DNA of 6,334 nucleotides from Candidatus Poribacteria bacterium (GTDB lineage: Bacteria; Poribacteria; WGA-4E; UBA9662), in assembly GCA_002729015.1 (NCBI GenBank), contig PBVO01000068.1, forward strand, positions 1 through 6,334, written 5' to 3'. A program made the translations under genes and the position numbers. Under the pieces are notes generated by a model. That model had not been told where the DNA came from, did no database searches, and worked only from the letters and a program-made list of their open reading frames with translations. Positions within the stretch are counted from its first letter, which is position 1, and each line of letters begins with the position of its first letter. Below are positions 1-5,980 of this stretch, piece by piece.

Positions 1-48
1 CATCTTTAGAAGATACAGAAATCTAGGAAAAACGACCGATAAGGTCAC

Positions 49-78
49 TTAGGATATTTTTCTCCAACATTAGGATAT
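49..78 (+). repeat. 9-bp direct repeat before the ATPase start
   Basis: TTAGGATAT occurs at 49-57 and again at 70-78, 21 bp apart start to start. The second copy runs into the ATG at 77. The AGGA of the second copy is too close to the ATG to be a normal ribosome binding site, and the first copy is too far away. The repeat could be a small regulatory site or chance; nothing in the sequence decides between these. Confidence 0.3.
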
Positions 79-880
79 GATTCATCTAAAAGCAGTTTAT
101 AAAAAAAGAAGTGCTAAGACGGACACGTTCCCTTTTAATATCCCAGCTATCAAAGCCCTTGAACGGGTCGAGTTTCACCAACCTATTACTTTTCTGGTCG
201 GCGAGAATGGTTCTGGTAAGTCCACGTTTCTAGAGGCTCTTGCCGCTGGTGTTGGTGCAATCACAGTTGGTGGTAAAGACATTAAGTCCGATGAAACCTT
301 GGCACATGCCTGGAGATTAGCGGCTGGATTGAGGCTTGTGTGGTATATGAAAACTAAGCAGGGTTTCTTCATGAGGGCAGAGGACTTCTTTAACTTCGCA
401 AGGCAAGTTAACAAAACACGTGGGGAACTAACCGAGTTAGCCACTAGATATGAAGATGAACTACAAGAAAAACCTAACGATCCTGGTGTCCAACGTGCAC
501 TGAGCATGGTTCTCAGGGAAAAGTCTGCTCTAATTCAAAAATATGGTGAAAACGCAGATGCTCTCTCTCACGGAGAAAGTTTCATGAATCTATTTCAACA
601 GCGTATAACTCCGAGAGGTCTCTATCTAGTTGATGAACCTGAGGCGGCTCTATCACCATTACGACAGTTGGGTTTGCTATCTCTCCTTAAGGAAGCGGTA
701 GAGGAGGATTGTCAGTTCATAATTGCAACCCACTCACCAATCTTGATGGCATTTCCAGAAGCGTGCATCTTGAATTTTGATAACCTGCCTGTTGCAGAGA
801 CTGAGTATCATGAACTTGAACACGTCAAATTGACAAGGGATTTTCTGAACAATCCAGAGGCTTTTTTAAGACATTTGTGA
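77..880 (+). CDS. AAA/ABC-type ATPase (COG3910-like predicted ATPase)
   Basis: This complete 267-residue protein is a soluble P-loop ATPase of the ABC/SMC-like AAA class. A Walker A motif, GENGSGKST, lies at residues 42-50. An ABC-signature-like LSHGES is at 163-168, Walker B GLYLVDEPE at 181-189, a D-loop-like ALSPLRQ follows, and the switch histidine is H219 in ATHSP. The short charged helical insert at about 110-155 is too small for a long SMC or RecF coiled coil. There is no membrane segment or signal peptide. Length and N-terminus (beta-strand, then FPFN before the P-loop) fit the small stand-alone predicted ATPases of COG3910, which supports ATG 77 although no good Shine-Dalgarno sequence precedes it. 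The cellular role of that family is not established. No nuclease, toxin or transporter partner is adjacent on the right, and the left neighbour is outside the window. Family assignment is confident; biological function is unknown. Confidence 0.9.
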   Translation: MIHLKAVYKKRSAKTDTFPFNIPAIKALERVEFHQPITFLVGENGSGKSTFLEALAAGVGAITVGGKDIKSDETLAHAWRLAAGLRLVWYMKTKQGFFMRAEDFFNFARQVNKTRGELTELATRYEDELQEKPNDPGVQRALSMVLREKSALIQKYGENADALSHGESFMNLFQQRITPRGLYLVDEPEAALSPLRQLGLLSLLKEAVEEDCQFIIATHSPILMAFPEACILNFDNLPVAETEYHELEHVKLTRDFLNNPEAFLRHL

Positions 881-884
881 TAGA

Positions 885-917
885 TATTCTTACCTTTCGC
901 GTTATCTCGCAAGAATA
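885..917 (+). repeat. Inverted repeat after the ATPase gene
   Basis: TATTCTT at 885-891 pairs perfectly with AAGAATA at 911-917. GCG/CGC (899-901/908-910) can form an inner stem around TTATCT. It starts a few bases after the ATPase stop codon, so it may end or protect the transcript. No T-run follows, so it is not a classical intrinsic terminator. Confidence 0.35.
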
Positions 918-982
918 ATGTGAATTAATTTAGCTCAAATGCCTATTCACTACTGTATTCGTGTCACTCTATAGAAATCGAC

Positions 983-1029
983 CAGCTCTTTTTGCACAGT
1001 TGCATTTAAACCCCGATTTTGGGGAGCTG
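983..1029 (+). other. Three-way stem structure in the 5' flank of the omega-RNA region
   Basis: CAGCTC (983-988) is complementary to GAGCTG (1024-1029). The 35 bases between can hold two further hairpins: TGCA-cagt-TGCA (993-1004), and CCCC (1011-1014) with GGG (1021-1023). The result is a small three-way junction. It lies just upstream of the proposed omega-RNA scaffold. It could be the 5' part of that RNA, a relic of the folded left end of an IS200/IS605-type element, or chance pairing. Helices are seen in the sequence; role is inferred. Confidence 0.35.
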
Positions 1030-1044
1030 ATTTGTCATTTTGAA

Positions 1045-1285
1045 ACGGTGCAGAACTTTGGTTCCAGCGCTGACCAGTCTAAGTCTTAAATGACTACGTT
1101 ATGGATGAATATTATAGGCACCGTCGAATGATTCACCAGTTCGACGCTCTGCGGTACTGAATTAAACAGGCATATTGGGTATGAAGCCAGTGTTTAGTAC
1201 TCGAAACCATCCAATAACTTTGACGAGGTAACCATTGCCTGACTGACTTCGGTTAGTCAGCGATTAGTGGGAAACCGCATTTATT
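1045..1285 (+). ncRNA. Omega-RNA (HEARO RNA) scaffold upstream of iscB
   Basis: IscB nucleases use an omega-RNA encoded immediately 5' of the iscB ORF, and this segment is in that position and strongly foldable. Helices read directly: ACGGTGC 1045-1051 with GCACCGT 1118-1124 (7 bp, long range); GAAC/GTTC 1053-1064; AGTC/GACT 1082-1095; CGTCGAA 1122-1128 with TTCGACG 1140-1146 (shares three bases with the first helix); GTACT 1154-1158 with AGTAC 1196-1200, continued by AAACA 1164-1168 with TGTTT 1191-1195. AGGTAA/TTGCCT closes 1226-1240. A nine-pair hairpin with UUCG loop is at 1239-1260 (one G-U; shares two bases with the preceding stem). GUGG-GAAA-CCGC is at 1267-1278. The loop sequence TATTGG 1173-1178 can pair with CCAATA 1211-1216 as a pseudoknot. 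The 3' end abuts the iscB ATG. The 5' end, and so any guide segment, is uncertain and probably lies just before 1045. Identification rests on location and fold, not on a covariance search. Confidence 0.72.
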
Positions 1286-1286
1286 T

Positions 1287-1760
1287 ATGAAAGTATTTGT
1301 CATCGACACTAACAAACAACCCTTATTCCCTTGCTCGGCTGGCAAGGCTCGTCGTTTACTGCCTACTGGTAAGGCTTCGGTTTATCGTCGTTACCCTTTC
1401 ACTATCATTCTTCATCTTCAGGTGTAAGATGCCAACCCACAACCCTTACGTTTCAAGGTCGACCCTGATTTCAGAACATCAGGCTTGGCTTTAGTCAATG
1501 ATCAGACTGGTCAAATCCTATGGGCGGCTGAATTATCGCATCGAGGTTGTCTGATTAAGGATGCGTTAGAAAGTAGACTTAGTCTGAGAAGAGGACGACG
1601 AAGTCGAAAGACTCGTTATTGACCACCCCGATTTAATAACCGAACCCAACCCAAAGGCCGGTTACCACCTTCCTTAATGAGTCGCTTATACAACATTGAA
1701 ACTTGGTACCAACGTTTGGCCCAGCAATGTTTTATCAATAGTTTTACAAATAAAGGATAG
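1287..1760 (+). pseudogene. iscB: IscB RNA-guided nuclease, truncated and interrupted
   Basis: Reading one frame from ATG 1287 gives an IscB N-terminus. Residues 1-46 are the PLMP domain, starting MKVFVIDTNKQPLFPC, with GKARRLLPTGKASV and RRYPFTI. RuvC-I, FKVDP, follows at 56-60, with the catalytic aspartate D59 (GAC 1461-1463) retained, then SGLALV and ELSHRG. An arginine-rich bridge helix spans about 97-110, followed by RFNNR and GRLPPSLMSRLYNIETW at 124-140. The frame is broken by TAA (1425-1427) and TGA (1620-1622). The TGA sits where this family usually has arginine after RY, consistent with CGA to TGA. RuvC-I is also damaged: DPDFRTSG replaces the usual DPGSKTTG-like motif. Recognisable homology ends near 1725 and the frame closes with TAG at 1758-1760. 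RuvC-II, HNH, RuvC-III and the rest of the protein are absent. No Shine-Dalgarno sequence is visible because the omega-RNA runs to the start codon. A functional nuclease cannot be made from this copy. Confidence 0.92.
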
Positions 1761-1797
1761 AAAAAATCGCTAGTTTTGGCAGACTAAATCTCTTTGG

Positions 1798-1826
1798 ATC
1801 TTAGCCTACGAGTGTATGCCTAAGAT
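1798..1826. repeat. 7-bp inverted repeat, possible right-end hairpin relic
   Basis: ATCTTAG (1798-1804) and CTAAGAT (1820-1826) are perfect inverted copies separated by 15 bases. It lies about 40 bases after the iscB remnant closes. IS200/IS605-type elements carry subterminal hairpins at their ends, so this may mark the right end of the element. It could equally be a chance hairpin. Confidence 0.3.
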
Positions 1827-2119
1827 TTAAAATCCCTATTCCTTAGACACAGGTATATTGATCTGGTTGACAACCATCAAGTTTTGCCCTAGGATAATCG
1901 CTCTACTCCCGAAAACTAGAATTGAATTGACAAGTAATTCCAAATAGTTTTTGTTTTTTCCTTTACAATCAAGAGAAGTTAAAGAAAATAAAGTCTCGGT
2001 TATGAAAGAATGTTGGTGAGATATGTAGGAGTAGATTCAATTCCCTGAGCTCATCAAATGATGATTAGTTAGATAATACTCTTAATCGTGTAACTGTCAA
2101 CCGTAAAAATTACTAGAAT

Positions 2120-2125
2120 TATAAT
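2120..2125 (+). promoter_or_regulatory. Candidate -10 box upstream of the GH127 gene
   Basis: TATAAT matches the sigma-70 -10 consensus exactly. At 17-bp spacing the -35 position reads TCAACC, only a partial match to TTGACA. If used, it would give a leader of about 200 bases before the GH127 start. In AT-rich DNA this hexamer can arise by chance. Confidence 0.25.
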
Positions 2126-2334
2126 ATTCCCTACATATTGAACGCTGATGAACTAAAGTCCATAAAGAGGTAAAAACAATCGTTATCCTGACCTGTTTGA
2201 TGAAAAATCATAGACCTTTCGCTACAGAGGGAAGAACATGAATCAATTTCTTGGACCATGAAGCAGAATATTGAGAGTAATAATCTCTTCGACGATGAAT
2301 GAGACATTTAATTTAAACATTAGGCACAACATCA

Positions 2335-4611
2335 ATGATGGAAACTATAACTTCAAAATATACCTTACAGGCTGTTCCTGTTACACAAGTTCAATTTACA
2401 GACCAATTTTGGACTTCAAAAATCGAAATAAACAGAACCAAGACCTTAGCCCAATGCTTTCGACAGTGTGAAGAAACTAACAGAATCCGTAACTTTGAGG
2501 TTGCAGGTGGATTAAACACAGGGGATTTCGATGGTATCTTCTTCAACGATTCTGATGTCTACAAAGTGGTGGAAGGTGCCGCTCACATTTTGGCCTCCAA
2601 TCGTGACCCAGCTATCGAAACACAGCTCGATCAATGGATCGCCAAATTTGCAGCCGCACAACAAGCTGATGGATATCTGAATACATACTACACTTTAGTT
2701 GAACCGGATAAACGCTGGACTGATTTACCGGTTATGCATGAGCTTTATTGTGCTGGCCACCTGTTCGAGGCAGCTGTAGCACATTACCGTTCGACTGGTA
2801 AATGTTCTCTGCTTGATATTGCGACCAAGTTCGCTGACTATATTGATAGCGTTTTTGGGCCAGGTGGAAAGTCTGGTACTCCCGGCCACCAAGAAATTGA
2901 ATTGGCTTTGGTTAAGCTGTACGAAGTAACGGACGAAAAGCGGTATTTGGATTTGGCCGCCTTCTTTATCGATCAGCGAGGTCAATCTGGATCTGACTAT
3001 TCTCAGGATCATGTACCTGTTCGTCAGCAAAGTGAGATTGTGGGGCATGCAGTACGGGCTATGTATCTTTATGCTGGAGTAGCAGATGTTGCGCGTTATA
3101 CTGGGGACGAAGACTTGTTTGCTTGCATGGATCGGATCTGGAAAGATGTAACATTACGCAAGATGTACATTACCGGTGGGATTGGCCCCTCTGGCCACAA
3201 TGAAGGTTTCACTGTCCCTTACGATCTACCGAACGAAACCGCTTACGCCGAAACCTGTGCTGCTATTGGAATGGTTTTGTGGAGCCATCGTATGTTCCTC
3301 TTACACGGACGGTCAGAATACATTGATGTTTTGGAACAATCCCTTTACAACGGTCTATTGTCGGGTGTTTCGCTGGACGGTGATAACTTCTTTTATACGA
3401 ATCCTCTATCCAGTCACGGTCAACATCACCGGCAACCTTGGTTTGGTTGCGCTTGTTGTCCAACTAACGTAGTTCGGTTTATTCCACAGGTAGGTGGTTA
3501 TTTCTATGCTAGCACTGCCAGTAGTTTGTGGGTCAATCTTTATGCTAGTAATCAGGCTACTGTCTCTATGGGTGAACAAATGGTTAACATCCATCAAGAG
3601 AGCAATTATCCGTGGCAAGGATGGACAAAATTAACCCTAGAGCCTGACAAAACTAATGACTTTCAGCTTTGTCTCCGACAACCTAACTGGGCTAAACAGG
3701 TTGGTCTAAAGCTCAACGGACAAATACTTCAGATCACGTCTAACTCAAACGGTTACTTGGAAATTACCAGAGCTTGGCGGGCTGGAGATGTGGTTGAAGT
3801 CAATTTTGATATGTCAGTAGAGCGAATCATTGCTAACCCACAAGCCAAAGCTAATAATGGCAGGCTGTCCCTACGCCGAGGACCATTGGTATACTGTTTG
3901 GAGGCGACTGACAACGATGGGTCGGTACGAGATATAGCCTTACCCAGAAATAGCCCATTGAAAGCTAAATTTGAGCCAAATCTGTTAGATGGGGTTGTAG
4001 TTCTCCAAGGTCCGGCTAACCGTCGTATAGCCGCAGATTGGGGAACAGAACTGTATAAAACTGTCAGTCTTGATCAGGAGACCCAAATTACTGCTATCCC
4101 CTACTTTGCCTGGGATAATCGAGAATCCGGCCAAATGACGGTTTGGCTACCAGAAAGTACGATTCTGACCGAGCCTAAGTTACAGCCTAGTATCGCCAGT
4201 CAAGGCCGACCATCAGCTTCTCACGTTTTTGGACAGTTATCAGCAGCTATTGATGGTATTTTACCAGCTAGCTCTGCTGATCAAACTCACCCTAAGTTTA
4301 CCTGGTGGGATAAAAAAGGAACCCAAGAGTGGATTTGTTTGACTTTCAACGAACCGGTGCAAATTTCAGAATCTGCGGTTTATTGGTTTGATGATACTGG
4401 ATTTGGTGAATGCCGTCCACCAGAATCATGGTGGTTGGAGTGGGACAACGGCGGTCAATGGCAACCAGTTAAAAACCCATCTAAATATGGCCTTCAGTTA
4501 GATGGGTTTAATTCCGTCACCTTTGATCCAGTTACTACTCAACAGCTAAGAATTGTAGTTGAACTACAAGATAATCTATCCAGCGGGTTGCTAGAATGGC
4601 TATTAAACTAA
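2335..4611 (+). CDS. GH127 family beta-L-arabinofuranosidase-like glycoside hydrolase (DUF1680)
   Basis: The 758-residue protein is a complete GH127 enzyme. By family knowledge (HypBA1 of Bifidobacterium) it would retain configuration while releasing beta-L-arabinofuranose from oligosaccharides. The hallmark N-terminus includes FTDQFW (21-26), FFNDSDVYK (69-77) and QADGYLN (110-116). The acid/base glutamate is E290 in GHNEGF. Zinc ligands and nucleophile are E306 and C308 (AETC) and the C374-C375 pair (CACCPTN). The 16-residue spacing between E290 and E306 equals that of E322/E338 in HypBA1. An alpha/alpha barrel (about 15-395) is followed by beta-sandwich parts ending at AWDNRESGQMTVWLPE (about 592-607). 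Residues about 616-758 add a discoidin/F5-8C-like domain (FTWWDKKGTQEW, VYWFDDTG). No signal peptide is present, so cytoplasmic action on imported oligosaccharides is likely. ATG 2335 has a weak TAGG 10 bases upstream; the family-like N-terminus supports this start. Specificity is not certain, as several GH127 members act on other sugars. Confidence 0.93.
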   Translation: MMETITSKYTLQAVPVTQVQFTDQFWTSKIEINRTKTLAQCFRQCEETNRIRNFEVAGGLNTGDFDGIFFNDSDVYKVVEGAAHILASNRDPAIETQLDQWIAKFAAAQQADGYLNTYYTLVEPDKRWTDLPVMHELYCAGHLFEAAVAHYRSTGKCSLLDIATKFADYIDSVFGPGGKSGTPGHQEIELALVKLYEVTDEKRYLDLAAFFIDQRGQSGSDYSQDHVPVRQQSEIVGHAVRAMYLYAGVADVARYTGDEDLFACMDRIWKDVTLRKMYITGGIGPSGHNEGFTVPYDLPNETAYAETCAAIGMVLWSHRMFLLHGRSEYIDVLEQSLYNGLLSGVSLDGDNFFYTNPLSSHGQHHRQPWFGCACCPTNVVRFIPQVGGYFYASTASSLWVNLYASNQATVSMGEQMVNIHQESNYPWQGWTKLTLEPDKTNDFQLCLRQPNWAKQVGLKLNGQILQITSNSNGYLEITRAWRAGDVVEVNFDMSVERIIANPQAKANNGRLSLRRGPLVYCLEATDNDGSVRDIALPRNSPLKAKFEPNLLDGVVVLQGPANRRIAADWGTELYKTVSLDQETQITAIPYFAWDNRESGQMTVWLPESTILTEPKLQPSIASQGRPSASHVFGQLSAAIDGILPASSADQTHPKFTWWDKKGTQEWICLTFNEPVQISESAVYWFDDTGFGECRPPESWWLEWDNGGQWQPVKNPSKYGLQLDGFNSVTFDPVTTQQLRIVVELQDNLSSGLLEWLLN

Positions 4612-4614
4612 AAG

Positions 4615-4656
4615 TCATTAAGAAATCCTGAAAAATGAATCCAGAAAGGTTAATGA
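4615..4656 (+). repeat. 7-bp inverted repeat after the GH127 stop
   Basis: TCATTAA (4615-4621) and TTAATGA (4650-4656) are perfect inverted copies with a 28-base loop, starting four bases after the stop codon. The stem is AT-only and no T-run follows, so it is weak as a terminator; it may stabilise the mRNA 3' end or be chance. Confidence 0.25.
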
Positions 4657-4688
4657 TGCAAACTTCGATATCCTATCATCAAAGATGT

Positions 4689-4710
4689 CAAACCATAGTT
4701 TGGCTTTTGT
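4689..4710 (+). terminator. Candidate intrinsic terminator of the GH127 transcript
   Basis: CAAAC (4689-4693), loop CATA, and GTTTG (4698-4702) form a perfect five-pair hairpin, extended to six by a T-G pair. It is followed by the T-rich CTTTTGTT. It lies 78 bases after the GH127 stop on the same strand. The short AT-rich stem makes it modest in strength. Confidence 0.42.
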
Positions 4711-4743
4711 TCGAAAGTTTACTGTAGTTGGAGCAGTGCTTGA

Positions 4744-4919
4744 ATTCAGGCATGGGGTCGATCAGATGCTAACTGCGGTATTGATCGCGATCTGTTCGCC
4801 AAATGGCCGCTGCCATAAAAGAGGACACTGTAGTATCTTATCCTTCTTTTGATCAGGGTAGAGGTAACACAGAAACTGGTGGGAATGAAATTAGCAACCC
4901 AAAGAGTAAAGTTGGTTAA
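4744..4919 (+). pseudogene. Possible short frameshifted coding relic
   Basis: One frame at 4744-4824 reads GRSDANCGIDRDLFAKWPLP before a stop. A second frame starting at ATG 4803 reads 38 residues, MAAAIKEDTVVSYPSFDQ onward, to TAA 4917-4919. Adding one base near 4803 would join them as ...DLFAKMAAAIKED..., with a protein-like composition. I recognise no family and there is no ribosome binding site. It may be a worn gene fragment in this convergent intergenic region, or chance. The rest of 4612-5049 contains no supportable gene; GATCGCGATC at 4783-4792 is a perfect 10-bp palindrome. Confidence 0.15.
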
Positions 4920-4989
4920 TAATAGTGTTAAAAACAAATCTGCAAAGGTGAATTTATTACGGTGAGTCCTCAACTACATTAATAATTAT

Positions 4990-5010
4990 AAAACCCACAA
5001 GCTTATTGGG
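4990..5010 (-). terminator. Weak candidate terminator of the PhyH gene
   Basis: Read on the minus strand, CCCA (5010-5007) pairs with TGGG (4997-4994) around a nine-base loop and is followed by TTTT (4993-4990). It lies about 40 bases past the PhyH stop codon. Only four stem pairs are present, so the call is tentative. Confidence 0.28.
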
Positions 5011-5049
5011 ATTACGCTAACATAGTAGTCCAATTAAGATATCTATCAA

Positions 5050-5832
5050 TCAGAATTCTGCAGGTGGCCTACGAGGTGGCAGAGGTTGTACTATCTGGCG
5101 TCTTTCTCTTGTTAATCTAGAAATTAGATCTGGAGAAGGCTGAAAACCATAACGATCGTTCCCCCAATGGGGGCCATAGCGGATAATGAGTATTCGTCTT
5201 TGGCCTTGATTAACTCGACGAGCTGAACCATGCGCTAGGCAATCAACAAAACAGGCTGCGTCGCCAGCTTTCAGTTGGACTTCCACTGCTGCTGGTACTC
5301 CATCCAAAGAAGGTGCTTTCTCTTTTAGTGATGGGTGGAGAAGGTTAGATTTATGGCTACCTGGTACAATCATCGTTGCTCCATCCCCTGGTCCCACATC
5401 ATTTAAAGCCAGCAGAATATTTACCTGTCCGCAGCGGAACTGACCATTATGATACCGGAACTGGGTTCGAATTCGGCGTTTACTGGCTCCAGAGTGTATC
5501 CGAGTGGATTGGCCATGGCCACGGATATCAGCAAATGACTCATCAATGAATAATCCATCATCTCCGCCAACGAAACAATTGATATGTGGTAACCAAGAAG
5601 GATGATCAATTAATCTTTCAAAAGGGGTACCCATTTCAAATATATTGTGCAAATGATATGTTTCACCCCGTCCGGGATGGCGATAAACCCAGCCTCGCCA
5701 ATGTCCAGGTTCTAGATCCAGATATGAGTCCAGTGTGTGATTAAGTTCTGACAGATGATTTCTGTCGATAGCTTCAGGAAGACAAACATATCCTCGAAGA
5801 TCGAAGAGATACTGTTCTAATGTCGTTGGCAC
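5050..5832 (-). CDS. Phytanoyl-CoA dioxygenase (PhyH) family Fe(II)/2-oxoglutarate oxygenase
   Basis: This complete 260-residue protein belongs to the PhyH family of non-haem iron oxygenases, whose usual chemistry is 2-oxoglutarate-dependent hydroxylation of a small molecule. The core segment GQVNILLALNDVGPGDGATM (residues 135-154), followed by VPGSHKSN, is the family hallmark. The distal iron histidine is H201 in LAHGSARRVNQGQRR, with R212 or R213 placed to bind 2-oxoglutarate. The proximal iron histidine is probably H113 in RIHSGAS. The residue two positions later is G115 instead of the aspartate of the usual HxD motif. There is no signal peptide, and length is normal for the family. Translation starts at GTG 5832, with AAGGAAA (5846-5840) about eight bases upstream as a ribosome binding site. 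It follows the enolase-superfamily gene by 148 bp in the same direction, so co-transcription is possible, although a candidate promoter lies in the gap. Substrate is unknown; such genes are highly multiplied in some environmental bacteria. Confidence 0.9.
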   Translation of the reverse strand: MPTTLEQYLFDLRGYVCLPEAIDRNHLSELNHTLDSYLDLEPGHWRGWVYRHPGRGETYHLHNIFEMGTPFERLIDHPSWLPHINCFVGGDDGLFIDESFADIRGHGQSTRIHSGASKRRIRTQFRYHNGQFRCGQVNILLALNDVGPGDGATMIVPGSHKSNLLHPSLKEKAPSLDGVPAAVEVQLKAGDAACFVDCLAHGSARRVNQGQRRILIIRYGPHWGNDRYGFQPSPDLISRLTRERRQIVQPLPPRRPPAEF

Positions 5833-5865
5833 GTATTAGTTTCCTTGTTCGCCTAATTAAATTTG

Positions 5866-5899
5866 ATAATTCGTAAATAGAATAGCACTTTCAAGAAAG
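5866..5899 (-). promoter_or_regulatory. Candidate promoter with overlapping dyad upstream of PhyH
   Basis: On the minus strand TTGAAA (5894-5889) and AATTAT (5871-5866) are spaced by 17 bases. They match the sigma-70 -35 and -10 consensus at five and four of six positions. The -10 ends 33 bases before the GTG start. The palindrome CTTTC-NN-GAAAG (5888-5899) covers the -35 box, a typical place for a repressor operator. The region is AT-rich, so chance occurrence is possible. Confidence 0.3.
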
Positions 5900-5980
5900 A
5901 TAGTAGAAAATGTTTTCACAGATCGGAATATAAGAAAGAATAAAGAATAGAAGGAAATAATGCTTCATCTGATTATCATA

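Larger units (their letters stand above)
1030..1830 (+). mobile_element. Remnant of an IscB/omega-RNA (HEARO) element, ends unresolved
   Basis: IscB genes with their upstream structured RNA are carried by IS200/IS605-family elements or occur as stand-alone non-autonomous copies. Here a folded RNA region is directly followed by an interrupted and truncated iscB. A 7-bp inverted repeat at 1798-1826 could be what remains of the right-end hairpin. No Y1 transposase (tnpA) is visible. These elements make no target-site duplication, so boundaries cannot be fixed without an empty-site comparison; the coordinates given are approximate. The element sits between the ATPase and the GH127 gene and disrupts neither. 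Confidence 0.55.
1761..2334. other. Intergenic region without a recognisable gene
   Basis: These 574 bases are AT-rich with stops in all frames and show no match I recognise to the missing half of IscB or to any other family. No tRNA-like fold was seen. Noted inside are the inverted repeat at 1798-1826, a TATAAT hexamer at 2120-2125, a small hairpin GAGAG/CTCTT at 2273-2289, and a chain of very short ORFs from 2238. The first part may be the decayed remainder of the iscB element; the rest is probably the 5' flank and leader of the GH127 gene. Confidence 0.6.

Noticed and set aside
175..507. 110-codon minus-strand frame opposite the ATPase gene
   Set aside because: It is antisense to the Walker A-containing region of a convincing ATPase and is explained as a shadow.
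881..1286. CRISPR array or tRNA in the structured intergenic region
   Set aside because: There are no regularly spaced direct repeats, and no T-loop or acceptor-stem pattern; the pairing fits an omega-RNA better.
1297..1494. 65-codon open frame on the plus strand
   Set aside because: It is a shifted frame inside the iscB relic; the real family similarity is in the frame starting at 1287.
1761..2334. Search for the missing HNH and RuvC-III parts of IscB downstream of the truncation
   Set aside because: A stretch near 1855-1920 (IDLVDNHQVLP before a stop) vaguely recalls the HNH DHI-P pattern, but key residues and spacing do not match.
2271..2471. 66-codon plus-strand frame overlapping the GH127 start
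   Set aside because: Most of it lies within the GH127 N-terminus in another frame, and the GH127 frame has clear family motifs from residue 21 onward.
4746..4973. 75-codon minus-strand frame with a hydrophobic stretch
   Set aside because: It starts at TTG without a ribosome binding site, shows no recognisable family, and its hydrophobicity fits AT-rich noncoding DNA.
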